Position numbers and translations under genes: made by a program
NCBI RefSeq assembly: GCF_010672455.1
Contig: NZ_JAAHGO010000011.1
Span: forward strand, 78,255 to 142,254
DNA: 64,000 nucleotides
Reading direction: 5' to 3'
Source: Okeania sp. SIO2C9
GTDB lineage: Bacteria > Cyanobacteriota > Cyanobacteriia > Cyanobacteriales > Microcoleaceae
Shown here: one piece after another, positions 56,177 through 64,000 of the stretch
Layout of the letters: every line of letters begins with the position of its first letter
Position numbering within the stretch: the first letter of the stretch is position 1
The notes under the pieces: model-generated
Told to the model about the DNA's origin: nothing
What the model saw: only the letters and a program-made list of their open reading frames with translations
Database searches by the model: none

Positions 56177-56549
56177 AAATGTGAAATTCAAACTATATAT
56201 GTACTGGAACATAATTATTCGATAAAAGAACTTTTAGAAAAATTCAAAGATGCTGCTTGGGTTGGCATTGAAACTTTGAGAAATATATGCCTAAAATTAC
56301 CAGAACATAAATCAGTTATCCAAGAATATTTAACAGAAATTGAAAGTAGTGAAATTCCATAAATACGTCCACCTTGGGCTAGAAAAGGTTGGTTATACTC
56401 TGCAAAAAAATGGATTGAGGAGCAATTATTAGAATTAAATTATCAACAACTTTCTCCCGTAGAATGTATCAAAAATTGGGGTATATCTTGTGTATTGCGG
56501 GTTAATACCACAGCCGGAAATATTTATTTCAAGCAAGCATCTACACTAC

Positions 56550-56680
56550 CGAAATATTGTGGTTTAAAGCCTCCCCTTTTAAGGGGATAATAAATAAAAA
56601 TTTTCATCTCTTTGTCAATCCTCTTCTTTTCAAGGAGAGGTAATTCTAAATTCGCGCATTCTAAATTCTAAATTCTTGAA
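56550..56680 (+). mobile_element. Family C element inside the phosphotransferase gene
   Basis: Left flank ACACTAC, element CGAAATATTGTGG...TTCTTGAA, right flank CTCTTTTTTGC. Joining the flanks gives ACA CTA CCT CTT TTT TGC in frame. As in the DUF2887 gene, the element starts after a TAC and leaves no target duplication. Confidence 0.82.
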
Positions 56681-57465
56681 CTCTTTTTTGCAATGAACCA
56701 TTAGTCACAACGGAATTAGCAAATTTATTTCCCCAACATATTCCTACTGTCCTTACTATAAATTCTGAGCGTCACTGGATGTTATTAGCTGATTTTGGAG
56801 AACCTATTGGTAGAAATTCATCTATCAAGTTGCAAAAAGACATTTACCGTTTACTCGCTCAAATACAAATCAAATCAATTCAGCATATTGATAATTTATT
56901 GAGTATGGGATGTTTAGACCGACGTTTGGAAAAATTATCAACTCAAATTGATGTTTTATTTAACGATAAAAATGTTCTATCTCAATTCAAAGAAACTGAA
57001 ACTCAGAAACTACAAAAACTTGCTCCACATCTGAAAAAGTTATGTTCTCAACTGGCAGAATATAAAATTCCCCAAACATTAGTTCATGGAGACTTGCATT
57101 TAGGAAATGTTGCTTTGCATAACAATAAATATCTCATTTTTGATTGGACGGATAGCTGTATATCTCATCCTTTTTTTGATATGTTTCCATTATTTTTTAT
57201 CCAGAATAAAAACCCTTTTTTCTCGCCCTTAAAAAGTTTGCGAGATGAATACCTAAGTCAATGGAAAATTTATGAATCAAAGCCACGTTTACTAGAAGCT
57301 TGGAAATTAGCAAAACCTTTATGTGCTTTACATCATGCCGTTACATATCAGCATATTACTGCCTGTTTAGAACCGAGGGCAAAACAAGAGTGTAATGCTC
57401 TGCCCTATTTTCTGCGACAACTTTTGAAATGCAAAATTTAAGAATGGGATAATAATAGAGAGAAA

Positions 57466-57519
57466 ACTAATTCCTTGTACAGTGCCATAGATGCGAATTT
57501 GTTCTGCTATTTCAGACAT
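57466..57519 (-). pseudogene. hypF: Scrap of a second hypF 5' end
   Basis: The minus strand reads MSEIAEQIRIYGTVQG, almost the same as the start of HypF (MSEITEEIRVYGTVQG), then diverges at once. The phrase CAGACATTATAC mirrors the hypF upstream CAGACATTATGG. Confidence 0.65.
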
Positions 57520-57671
57520 TATACGATCGAGTATCATATAGGTTGGGTTTTGCTCCGCAAGATAAAAATCGCATCTCACAACTCAACAAAAATACAGATA
57601 GTGTGCGGGCTAAGTTGCCTCAACTGATATAATTTATATAGAACTGAAATCAACCCTAGAAAATCAAATCC

Positions 57672-58355
57672 ATGTTTGAACAACTACCAGAAGCTATTCA
57701 GCAAAAAGTCAAAACCTTAGCTACTGAAGCACAAAAATTAAACCCCACTGGATGGTTTGAAGTTCTATATTCAGAAGCACACAGAGATCCTACACAAATA
57801 CCTTGGGCACGTTTAACTACCCACCCCTACCTACAAGACTGGTTAAATTTTTCTCAACCTCAAGGAGAAGGAAAAAATGCTTTAGTGATTGGATGTGGGT
57901 TGGGTGATGATGCAGAAGCTTTATCCAAGTTAGGTTTTCAGGTGACTGCGTTTGATATTTCTCCAACAGCAATTTCTTGGTGTCATCAAAGGTTTCCTGA
58001 ATCTTCAGTCAACTATCTGGTTGCCGATCTATTGGCATTAGATGCAAACTGGCATCACTACTTTGATTTAGCAATCGAGTCACGCACTATTCAAGCTTTG
58101 CCCGTGGAGATGCGACAGAGAGTTATTAACTGCATTGCTCCAGTGGTAGCAGAAGGGGGAACACTTTTGGCGATTACTCGTATACGGGATACGGATGTTA
58201 TACCTGATGCTCCTCCTTGGCCTTTATCAGAAAAGGAGCTGGCTCAGTTTATCGACTTAGGATTTCAGGAAGTGCATCGCAATTTTTTCTGGTCTGAAGC
58301 GGGTCAAAATACTATCAAACAGGCTTGGATAGAGTATTGTTTGCATCAACAGTGA
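57672..58355 (+). CDS. Class I SAM-dependent methyltransferase, TPMT-like
   Basis: 227 residues. SAM motif I is ALVIGCGLGDDAEALSKLG (about 74-92). Motif II/III follow as VTAFDISPTAISWCHQRFPE and YLVADLLAL. The PW-rich DAPPWPLSEKELAQFIDLGF at the C-terminal side is typical of thiopurine-methyltransferase-like proteins. Substrate unknown. Good ATG, isolated gene. Confidence 0.82.
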   Translation: MFEQLPEAIQQKVKTLATEAQKLNPTGWFEVLYSEAHRDPTQIPWARLTTHPYLQDWLNFSQPQGEGKNALVIGCGLGDDAEALSKLGFQVTAFDISPTAISWCHQRFPESSVNYLVADLLALDANWHHYFDLAIESRTIQALPVEMRQRVINCIAPVVAEGGTLLAITRIRDTDVIPDAPPWPLSEKELAQFIDLGFQEVHRNFFWSEAGQNTIKQAWIEYCLHQQ

Positions 58356-58437
58356 CATTTTGAAATTTTTCAAAAGTTGAGCGATTGCTTTCTTTCCTTA
58401 AAGCTGTTGATTTTTCATATTCAAAGGGAGGAGATAA

Positions 58438-58586
58438 TATCATGTCCGGTTGAATAGTTATAAATAAATAACGGAGGAGTCAGAAGTCAGTCCTCAGGAG
58501 TCAGGAGGGAAGAAAGAAGGAAGAAGTAAGAAAAAAGAAGAGGAAAAAGAGAAAGTTTTTTTATCACTAATTATCCGGACATGATA
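58438..58586 (+). mobile_element. MITE, family B copy 6
   Basis: TATCATGTCCGGTTGAATAG / AATTATCCGGACATGATA with TA borders. The core is GGAGTCAG then GAAGAAAG repeats. It ends 7 bp before the start of the xisI relic, where the xisH partner would be expected. Confidence 0.78.
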
Positions 58587-58593
58587 TAACTTT

Positions 58594-58924
58594 ATGGAAA
58601 AACTAGATTATCGCGAATTAGTTCAGAAAATTATCAATCAACACGCTTACGAACATTCTGAGGAAGATTTGGAAACGACTGAAATAGTTCGACTTAGAAC
58701 GCGATCGCTATTTATTGTTATATGTGGGATGGCGTGATGAAGAGCGAATGTATGGATGCCCAATTCATATCGATATTAAGGATGGAAAAATTTGGATTCA
58801 GCGCGATTTTACAGAAGAAGGGTTAGCTCATCAGTTGGTAGAATTGGGTGTACCCTCATCAGATATTATTTTGGGATTTCGAGCGCCTTCTGTTCGACAA
58901 TTTACAGGTTTTGCCGTGGTGTGA
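58594..58924 (+). pseudogene. xisI: XisI-like protein, frameshifted
   Basis: The start MEKLDYRELVQKIINQHAYE and, in another frame from about 58692, LERDRYLLLYVGWRDEERMY then GCPIHIDIKDGKIWIQRDFT, EEGLAHQLVELGVPSSDIIL and FRAPSVRQFTGFAVV match the XisI family (fdxN-element excision factor; widespread paired xisH/xisI genes in cyanobacteria). A 1-2 base indel near 58690 separates the parts. No xisH lies upstream; a MITE does. Confidence 0.82.
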
Positions 58925-59802
58925 ATTATAGGGGCAACCGTTTGCCCTGTTTTAGCTGTTTCCTGTGTTGTCAGCATATCCTGACCAAACCTCCCCAGAG
59001 ATTGCATAACTGGTAGTGGATATTGTTCATGTGCAGATAGAAGCTATTTGGTATCTTTGCCCGCGGTACGGGTTTTTGGCAAAGGAGTCAGCTAGGGGAG
59101 CCGTTGGTAGGGCAATTTACAGGGATCGGGAGCTAGAGAAATAGAGTATTTGTTCTGGAATGGGATGAATTCTAATTAATGTTGTCATAATTAAGTTCTT
59201 CAGTATTGAAATAATTATACAAAGTTGAATATACAGGACTTACGCAAAGACACTATATATAGCTTCTACTAATTTAGGCGATTGCTGACGCAAAGCTCCG
59301 AATGGTGCTTGAAAAATTATAGCGATCGCCTGAATGACAAAATCATCATAACTTATACAGGACTTACGCAAAGGCATTATGTATAGAGTCCAGTAACTAT
59401 TGGACAATAGTTTTGAGCGCTATATATATAGAACCCCTAAGCGTATCTCTGCAAAGGTGAGGGTTTTTGGTAAAGGAGTCAGGAGATTGAGAAATAAAAT
59501 ATGGGAAAAAAGTTGAAATTTGCCCCACACTCCCCACACTCCCCATCTCCCCACACTCCCCACACTCCCCACACTCCCCACACTCCCCACACTCCCAATC
59601 TATAGATCCCAAATGGGTTCTATAGGGTATCTGCGTAAGTCTTAAATTCGTTTAACTTATACTACATTTTCCACTAATAAATTGAAGCACAAGAAAGACT
59701 TGTTTTGAATTTTTAACCCATACAACTCAAGCTAATCAAGCTGATAGCTGTTTGCGCAGCATTCCGCACCGAAAAGCTGACTGCTGAATGCTTACAACTA
59801 AT
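58925..59802. other. Intergenic region with dispersed repeats
   Basis: Holds an approximately 85-bp stretch (59148-59233) repeated at 63262-63350, two copies of ACAGGACTTACGCAAAG...TATATA (59234, 59355), a CCCCACACT tandem run (59524-59596) and a family D right end (59735-59787). Short frames through the CCCCACACT run (GECGECGE) are artefacts. Confidence 0.6.
59524..59596. repeat. CCCCACACT-type 9-bp tandem repeat
   Basis: About eight units of CACACTCCC with one CATCTCCC variant. A shorter block with the same motif occurs at 62435-62452. Confidence 0.8.
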
Positions 59803-61494
59803 TTATTTTATTTTTTCCGAAAGTGCAGTTATAAATTTAGAAAAATCTCTAGCAGAAAGCGGACGACTAATTAAATAACCTTGAATTAATTCGCAACCAT
59901 GAGCATATAAGAAATCACTTTCTTCTTGGGTTTCTACTCCTTCTGCAACTACTTGAAAACCTAATTGTTTAGCCATGCGAATAATAGCACTAGTAATAGC
60001 AGCATTTTTTAGATTTTTATGAATATCCTTAACAAAGGAGCGGTCAATTTTTAGAGTATTAAAATCGAAATGTTGTAAATATCCTAATGAAGCATATCCT
60101 GTACCAAAATCATCAATAGAAATTTCAATTTTGGCTTTTTTTAAAATTTTAAACTGTTCTAATGTCATGTCAATATTTTGGACTAATAAACTTTCAGTTA
60201 ATTCTAATTTAAGACATTGGGGTTCGATTTCGTATTTGTTTAAAATATTTAATATTTCCTCAGCTAAGTTAGGTTGATGAAACTGTTTACTTGAGATATT
60301 TATAGCAATTTCTAGATTTGGTAATCCCTCTTTTTGCCAATCTTTTATTTGTTTACAAGCAGTTTCTAATATCCATTGACCTAGAGGAATGATTAAACCT
60401 ATTTTTTCAGCTAAGGGAATAAATTCAGTAGGAGGAATTCTACCTTTTTCAGGAGAATTCCAACGTATTAAAGCTTCTGCACCAAAAACATTTTTTTTCC
60501 TTAAATTGAACTGTGGTTGATAATATAATTCAAATTGGTTTTCTTCAAGAGCTTGATGTAATTCAAGTCCTTGTTTTTCTAATAAAAAAGCTTTTTCATC
60601 TTCAAGTTGATTAACTCTATGTTGTAAAATTTCTAAGAGACCAGACATTTCAATGGGATCGATCATATTAGCTAGATCGGTTTCTGTTATTATTCCTAAT
60701 AATTCCTCTTTTTCACCTGTTATAACTAACCTTCTGATTCGTGATTCTTCCATTTTTTGATAGACTTGAAGCAGATTATTTTCTGGTTTCAAACAAAATA
60801 ACGGACAACTCATTACTTGTTCAGCAGTAAGCTCTTTTAGATTTAACTCTAGTGACTGAAACTGTATAATATCTTTTTCTGTAATAATTCCTAGTGGAAT
60901 CAAAATATCTGATTTATCTTCGACCAAAAGAACACAACTAACCTTATTAAAAACCATTTTTTTTGCTATTTCCATAACAGAAGTAGAGGGAACATCCCAA
61001 ATTACATTACGAGTCATAACTTCATCAATTTCTCGAAACCGCAAAAAATAACGTGGACTGAGAGTTTGACGCAAACTAGACAAAGTAACTAACCCAATAG
61101 GATAATTGTGTATATCTAAAATAGGTAAATGGCGAATACGATGACGACGCATTAAATTATAGGCAATGTATAAATCACTAAATTCTTCGTAGGGAAGTGA
61201 TATAACTGGAGTCGTCATTAGTTCACTAATCACTGTATTTTGTAATATTTTTCCTTGAATAGTTAATTTGACTAAATCTCTTTCTGTGAGAATTCCTACT
61301 AATTTTTTATTTTCTACAATTAAGATACAACTGCTAGTTTGACTAACATTTTTTGACGTAGGTATTCTATGATCGCTATAACTAACCTGACAAGAACTTC
61401 CTTTTGCTTTTGTCATTAGATTAATAGCTTCATTTAAACTTGTTGAGGGTGTGAGAATACAGGGAGAAAAAATAATACTTTTATCTATATTCAT
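59803..61494 (-). CDS. CBS-domain / EAL cyclic-di-GMP phosphodiesterase
   Basis: 563 residues. The first approximately 280 are four CBS motifs in two pairs (e.g. LVGILTERDLVKLTIQGKIL, HRIRHLPILDIHNYPIGLVT, PLGIITEKDIIQFQSLELNL, RIRRLVITGEKEELLGIITE), probably a nucleotide-sensing module. After a short coiled linker follows an EAL domain with the catalytic set intact: EALIRW, INISSKQF, ELTESLL, IDDFGTGYASLGYL, TLKIDRSFV, EGVETQ and QGYLISRP. It should hydrolyse c-di-GMP to pGpG and thereby affect motility or biofilm, controlled by ligands of the CBS domains. No GGDEF domain. Stands alone. Confidence 0.92.
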   Translation of the reverse strand: MNIDKSIIFSPCILTPSTSLNEAINLMTKAKGSSCQVSYSDHRIPTSKNVSQTSSCILIVENKKLVGILTERDLVKLTIQGKILQNTVISELMTTPVISLPYEEFSDLYIAYNLMRRHRIRHLPILDIHNYPIGLVTLSSLRQTLSPRYFLRFREIDEVMTRNVIWDVPSTSVMEIAKKMVFNKVSCVLLVEDKSDILIPLGIITEKDIIQFQSLELNLKELTAEQVMSCPLFCLKPENNLLQVYQKMEESRIRRLVITGEKEELLGIITETDLANMIDPIEMSGLLEILQHRVNQLEDEKAFLLEKQGLELHQALEENQFELYYQPQFNLRKKNVFGAEALIRWNSPEKGRIPPTEFIPLAEKIGLIIPLGQWILETACKQIKDWQKEGLPNLEIAINISSKQFHQPNLAEEILNILNKYEIEPQCLKLELTESLLVQNIDMTLEQFKILKKAKIEISIDDFGTGYASLGYLQHFDFNTLKIDRSFVKDIHKNLKNAAITSAIIRMAKQLGFQVVAEGVETQEESDFLYAHGCELIQGYLISRPLSARDFSKFITALSEKIK

Positions 61495-61738
61495 AAATTT
61501 ATATTTAGAGCATAAATTGTACGTATAGCAATCCTATTTTATTCGTGTCAAAAATTTTACTGCTTTTTAGGAAACAGGGAACAGGGAAAAGGTAAGAGTT
61601 TCAGTTTTTTTTATCTACTTTTTTATTGGTCACAACCTATTTAGGATTGCTATATTGTAGCTTTTACCTGAAAATGCTAGTCCATGAAAGAAACTATACA
61701 GGTATAATATTAACGGCATTCCTAAAATATGAAAAACT
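61495..61738. other. Divergent promoter region
   Basis: A 244-bp AT-rich gap between two divergent genes. It contains a GGAAACAGGGAACAGGG run and an inverted pair AGCAATCCTATTT/AATAGGATTGCTATA-like (61528/61640). Confidence 0.45.
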
Positions 61739-62152
61739 ATGACTGACAAATTTAAGAGTTTTCTTGCATTAGCAAAGCAGAGGTACAGAATAACACTTAC
61801 TTCTGTTGAGCAAAAGTTATTAAGGGCTATTGTTAAAGGAGAAGTGGCTGATTATCAAGTTAAATCCCCAGAACTTACTTTGCTTAAGGAACAGTTAGAT
61901 TTAGAACTGTTAAAAGAACAGTTAAAAGAGTTAGAGGATGTAGAAAAATTAGAAGATTTGGAAGGTTTAGACTTAGAAAAGTTAAAGGAGTTAGAAAAGT
62001 CAGAACATCCAGAACAGTTAAAACAGTTATTAGCAGCGATCGCTAAAGAAAAGGAATTTAATCATCCAGTTACAGCAGAATCATGGGGAGAAGAGCGGAG
62101 ATTATCGGCTAAGTTTATTGAGTGCTTATGTACAGAATGGTATAATAATTGA
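61739..62152 (+). CDS. Charged leucine/glutamate-rich protein, probably a truncated N-terminal module
   Basis: 137 residues. RITLTSVEQKLLRAIVKGEV and, at the end, ESWGEERRLSAKFIECLCTE resemble the N-terminal module (W-x-x-ER-x-I-x-A-x-x-I-x-x-LC) of cyanobacterial pentapeptide-repeat and related membrane proteins. The middle is a low-complexity EL-K repeat (KEQLKELEDVEKLEDLEGLD). The frame stops just after the LC motif, where the rest of such proteins would begin. It is therefore probably a relic or a stand-alone fragment. Confidence 0.5.
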   Translation: MTDKFKSFLALAKQRYRITLTSVEQKLLRAIVKGEVADYQVKSPELTLLKEQLDLELLKEQLKELEDVEKLEDLEGLDLEKLKELEKSEHPEQLKQLLAAIAKEKEFNHPVTAESWGEERRLSAKFIECLCTEWYNN

Positions 62153-62187
62153 TAAAATTTGTTTGGTATGATGAGGTCTGAAAAATT

Positions 62188-62358
62188 ATGATATTTAATG
62201 ATGTAGTAGAAATAATCAAACGTCTTTCGACAGATGAAAAGGAAGAAATTCAATTATTGTTAAAGGAATATATTTGTGAAGAAAGACGTGACGAAATTTA
62301 TGATAATTTCATGTTAGCCAAAATTGAAGAAGAAAAAGGGAAACTCAAGTTTTCCTGA
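62188..62358 (+). CDS. Small protein, antitoxin-like, paralogue b
   Basis: 56 residues: MIFNDVVEIIKRLSTDEKEE, IQLLLKEYICEERRDEIYDN, charged tail. About 80 percent identical to the 55390 gene. The upstream 30 bp (TTTGGTATGATGA, GTCTGAAAAATTATGA) are conserved too, so the whole locus was duplicated. Confidence 0.5.
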   Translation: MIFNDVVEIIKRLSTDEKEEIQLLLKEYICEERRDEIYDNFMLAKIEEEKGKLKFS

Positions 62359-62534
62359 AATGTTAACGATCTCAGATAACTAATATCAACTATAGAATAG
62401 GGGAAAAAGGTTTAAATTTACTTCCAGATTCACTACATCCCCACACTCCCCCCCTATATTTTTAAATAGAACCCATTTGGGATCTATCAGGCAAAGCGAG
62501 GCGAAGTCAGACCTTAATACTAAGGAACTTCGGC

Positions 62535-63122
62535 TCAAAAGTTTCCATTTTCCATATCAATCATCCATTTAACTGGTTTACGAATGTATGTAGAAACTGC
62601 AAGTTGAATTTCCACAAAACCTCTAATATCATCACTGTCTTCGACTACAGTTTCCATAATGCGTTTACGATGTTGGACACGACGATTCTTTGATAACAAG
62701 CATAAGACTTGGTTAGATACAAATATACGATGATTAACCCTGCAGACTAGCGCCTCTGCCACACCAAGTTGAGTTACACTCACATTTGGTGCTTCAAGTA
62801 GGAGTTTCTCAAGTGCTTGTTGATGATTCGTATTATCTTTTAAGTGGTAGTGAACTAGAGAAAGGCCAAGATAAGCAACTGCTTTACGGAAGTTTTTCTC
62901 TAATCCTATTGCTCTATTGAAACTAGAGCGAGCCTCTCGGAGCAAACTATCTTTCTCTTGCTCAGAAATACTTGCCTGTTCAAGGGAACGTAAGGCAGCA
63001 GATAAATCAGCCTGAGACAACCGATCTATCTTTGCATCAACAGAATCAATTATTCCCGTTAGTGCAGCTATAGATAATGCGATTTTAGCGGTAGAAAATA
63101 TCAGACCAATTTCCATTTCCAT
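62535..63122 (-). CDS. Unknown protein with TPR-like helices
   Basis: 195 residues from the ATG at 63122, which follows AGGAG; a TTG 18 bp upstream is less likely. A hydrophobic N-terminal stretch (IGLIFSTAKIALSIAALTGI) could be a membrane anchor. It is followed by helices LREARSSFNRAIGLEKNFRK, AVAYLGLSLVHYHLKDNTNH and QQALEKLLLEA that resemble tetratricopeptide repeats. The C-terminal part is basic (LSKNRRVQHRKRIMETVVED). No named family recognised. Confidence 0.6.
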   Translation of the reverse strand: MEMEIGLIFSTAKIALSIAALTGIIDSVDAKIDRLSQADLSAALRSLEQASISEQEKDSLLREARSSFNRAIGLEKNFRKAVAYLGLSLVHYHLKDNTNHQQALEKLLLEAPNVSVTQLGVAEALVCRVNHRIFVSNQVLCLLSKNRRVQHRKRIMETVVEDSDDIRGFVEIQLAVSTYIRKPVKWMIDMENGNF

Positions 63123-63458
63123 TTCCAAACTCCTAGACAAGATAGGAAAATTATCATTTGTGAGCTGTCTAACTTAGAATTGTATCGCAGTTGTGGTACA
63201 ATATCCTGTATAAGGTAAAAATATCGCCAAAATTTCAAACCCTTCTTACTCACCATCTGAATTTGTTCTGGAATGAGATGAATTATAATTAATGTTGTCA
63301 TAATTAAGTTCTTCAGTATTGAAATAATTATACAAAGTTGAATATAGTTAAACATTTACTATGATATACTAGATTTATATCTAATTTATTAACAATATCT
63401 GAAGCAGCAGAACTCCTGAGAGTACCAACAAATAAAAGAAGCAGCTGACTACTTAAAA
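63123..63458. other. Intergenic region with duplicated block and recombinase scrap
   Basis: 63262-63350 repeats 59148-59233 (TTTGTTCTGGAATG..., TGTCATAATTAAGTTCTTC, GAAATAATTATACAAAGTTG). 63371-63448 holds the resolvase scrap described separately. Confidence 0.55.
63371..63448 (+). pseudogene. IS607-type serine-recombinase (TnpA) N-terminal scrap
   Basis: A frame without start reads NLLTISEAAELLRVPTNKRS then TGA. LTISEAAELLRV is the MerR-like HTH start of IS607 TnpA. It lies 10 bp before a tnpB gene, the order found in IS607 elements. The catalytic recombinase domain is deleted. Confidence 0.5.
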
Positions 63459-64000
63459 ATGAAGTCAATAAAGACTAAACTCAAAGTCAATAACAAACAA
63501 AAAACACTGCTCGCTAGACACGCTGGTGTGGCTCGTCATGCATATAACTGGGGATTAGCTACTTGCATTTCTGAGTACGAATCAACCAAGAAACGCCCTA
63601 GTGCTATCAGTTTGCATAAGCGTTTAGTAGCTGAAGTTAAATCAATTAATCCTTGGTACTATGAGGTATCTAAATGTGCCCCACAACAAGCATTAAGAGA
63701 CTTAGAAAGAGCATTTGAAAATTTCTTAACTATTCCTAAATGTGGATTCCCTAAATTTAAGAAAAAGGGGAAAAAAGACAGTTTCTATCTAGAAGGAAGT
63801 ATTAAAATTATTCAAGGAAACTACATAAAACTACCAAGAATAGGAATAGTGAAAACTTATGAAATCTTACCCACTGTACCAGTAAAAAATGTCACAATAT
63901 CAAAAAAAGCAGATAATTGGTACATTAGTTTTAAATATGACTATCAAACAAACCCTACTGCAAAAGGACGAGATATTATCGGTGTAGATGTTGGTATAAA
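63459..64000 (+). CDS. tnpB: TnpB-family RNA-guided nuclease, N-terminal part (runs off window)
   Basis: Open from the ATG at 63459 to the window edge (about 180 residues). MKSIKTKLKVNNKQKTLLAR, HAGVARHAYNWGLATCISEY and CAPQQALRDLERAFENFL are the N-terminal DNA/RNA-binding part. PKFKKKGKKDSFYLEG, IKLPRIGIVKTYE and NVTISKKADNWYISFKYDY lead to the first RuvC motif DIIGVDVGI with the catalytic Asp. No stop or frameshift so far. The associated recombinase is only a scrap. Confidence 0.88.
   Translation, partial: MKSIKTKLKVNNKQKTLLARHAGVARHAYNWGLATCISEYESTKKRPSAISLHKRLVAEVKSINPWYYEVSKCAPQQALRDLERAFENFLTIPKCGFPKFKKKGKKDSFYLEGSIKIIQGNYIKLPRIGIVKTYEILPTVPVKNVTISKKADNWYISFKYDYQTNPTAKGRDIIGVDVGI

Larger units (their letters stand above)
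55690..57441 (+). pseudogene. Aminoglycoside-phosphotransferase-fold gene interrupted by two MITEs
   Basis: Three exon-like pieces read as one protein. 55690-55964 (MMKFLSSINQIFNRFFQGWK, ILMLYDDKNSWFIPNLCI). After the family D MITE, 56177-56549 (IYVLEHNYSIKELLEKFKDA, TAA at 56360, RPPWARKGWLYSAKKWIEEQ, NWGISCVLRVNTTAGNIYFK). After the family C element, 56681-57441 (FCNEPLVTTELANLFPQHIP, MLLADFGEP, then the catalytic loop TLVHGDLHLGNVALHNNKYL with HGDLHxxN and the metal site LIFDWTDSCISHPFFD). Removing both elements restores the frame; one nonsense codon remains. An ATG at 56779 could give a truncated 220-residue product that keeps the catalytic loop. Confidence 0.85.

Noticed and set aside
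59397-59612. A Gly-Glu-Cys repeat frame (minus strand)
   Set aside because: It is an artefact of the CCCCACACT tandem repeat.

Overview
The window looks like a chromosomal segment of an AT-rich, repeat-laden filamentous cyanobacterium. The evidence is the many GCGATCGC (HIP1) octamers, heptamer-type short tandem repeats such as GAAGGAA, TCCTGTC and TTATCAG runs, and a gene set that is typically cyanobacterial (nucA/nuiA, Uma2 and DUF2887 families, xisI, a trypco1-FGE fusion). The mix of low coding density, MITEs and decayed genes resembles the Trichodesmium/Okeania/Lyngbya-type Oscillatoriales, but that placement is inference. No tRNA, rRNA or CRISPR array was recognised.

Layout. 1-5.8 kb: an ATP-grasp remnant, a NucA-type secreted nuclease converging on its inhibitor NuiA, and a repeat field. 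5.8-10.4 kb: leuC, a 2.2 kb repeat region (an approximately 85-bp tandem array and MITEs), a CYTH phosphatase and gluconokinase. 10.9-16.4 kb: a DUF937 protein, a broken TnpB, a structured omega-RNA-like element with no protein partner, a fructokinase-like enzyme, a small LuxR-type regulator and a broken sulfotransferase. 16.6-22.5 kb: a ZorA/MotA-like plus ZorB/MotB-like pair, then uvrB. 22.3-27.5 kb: tandem copies (911-bp period) of the uvrB 3' end plus a small membrane protein gene, with a restriction-endonuclease-like cassette lodged between copies. 27.7-32.6 kb: at least five decayed toxin-antitoxin modules around an intact AAA-ATPase/TOPRIM-like gene pair. 33-37.6 kb: two oxidoreductases and a trypco1-FGE fusion resembling a diversity-generating-retroelement target.

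38.7-55.1 kb: a dispersed [NiFe]-hydrogenase maturation set, all on the minus strand in the order hypF, hypC, hypD, hypE, hypA, hypB. Between these genes sit a HEPN-like protein, an acetyltransferase, a tautomerase, a pentapeptide membrane protein, a Uma2 nuclease and many MITEs. No hydrogenase structural gene is present in the window. 55-64 kb: a phosphotransferase gene interrupted by two different MITEs, a methyltransferase, a frameshifted xisI, a CBS-EAL cyclic-di-GMP phosphodiesterase, and the start of an IS607-like tnpB that runs off the end.

The strongest theme is mobile non-coding DNA. At least eight MITE-like families can be told apart. Some have a TA target duplication, one has 8-bp duplications, and one has no duplication and behaves like an IS200/IS605-type element. 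In several cases the interrupted gene, or a paralogous empty site in the same window, lets the element ends be read to the base. The most interesting protein candidates are the cassette inside the uvrB duplications, the ZorAB-like pair without known effectors, and the ATPase/TOPRIM pair.
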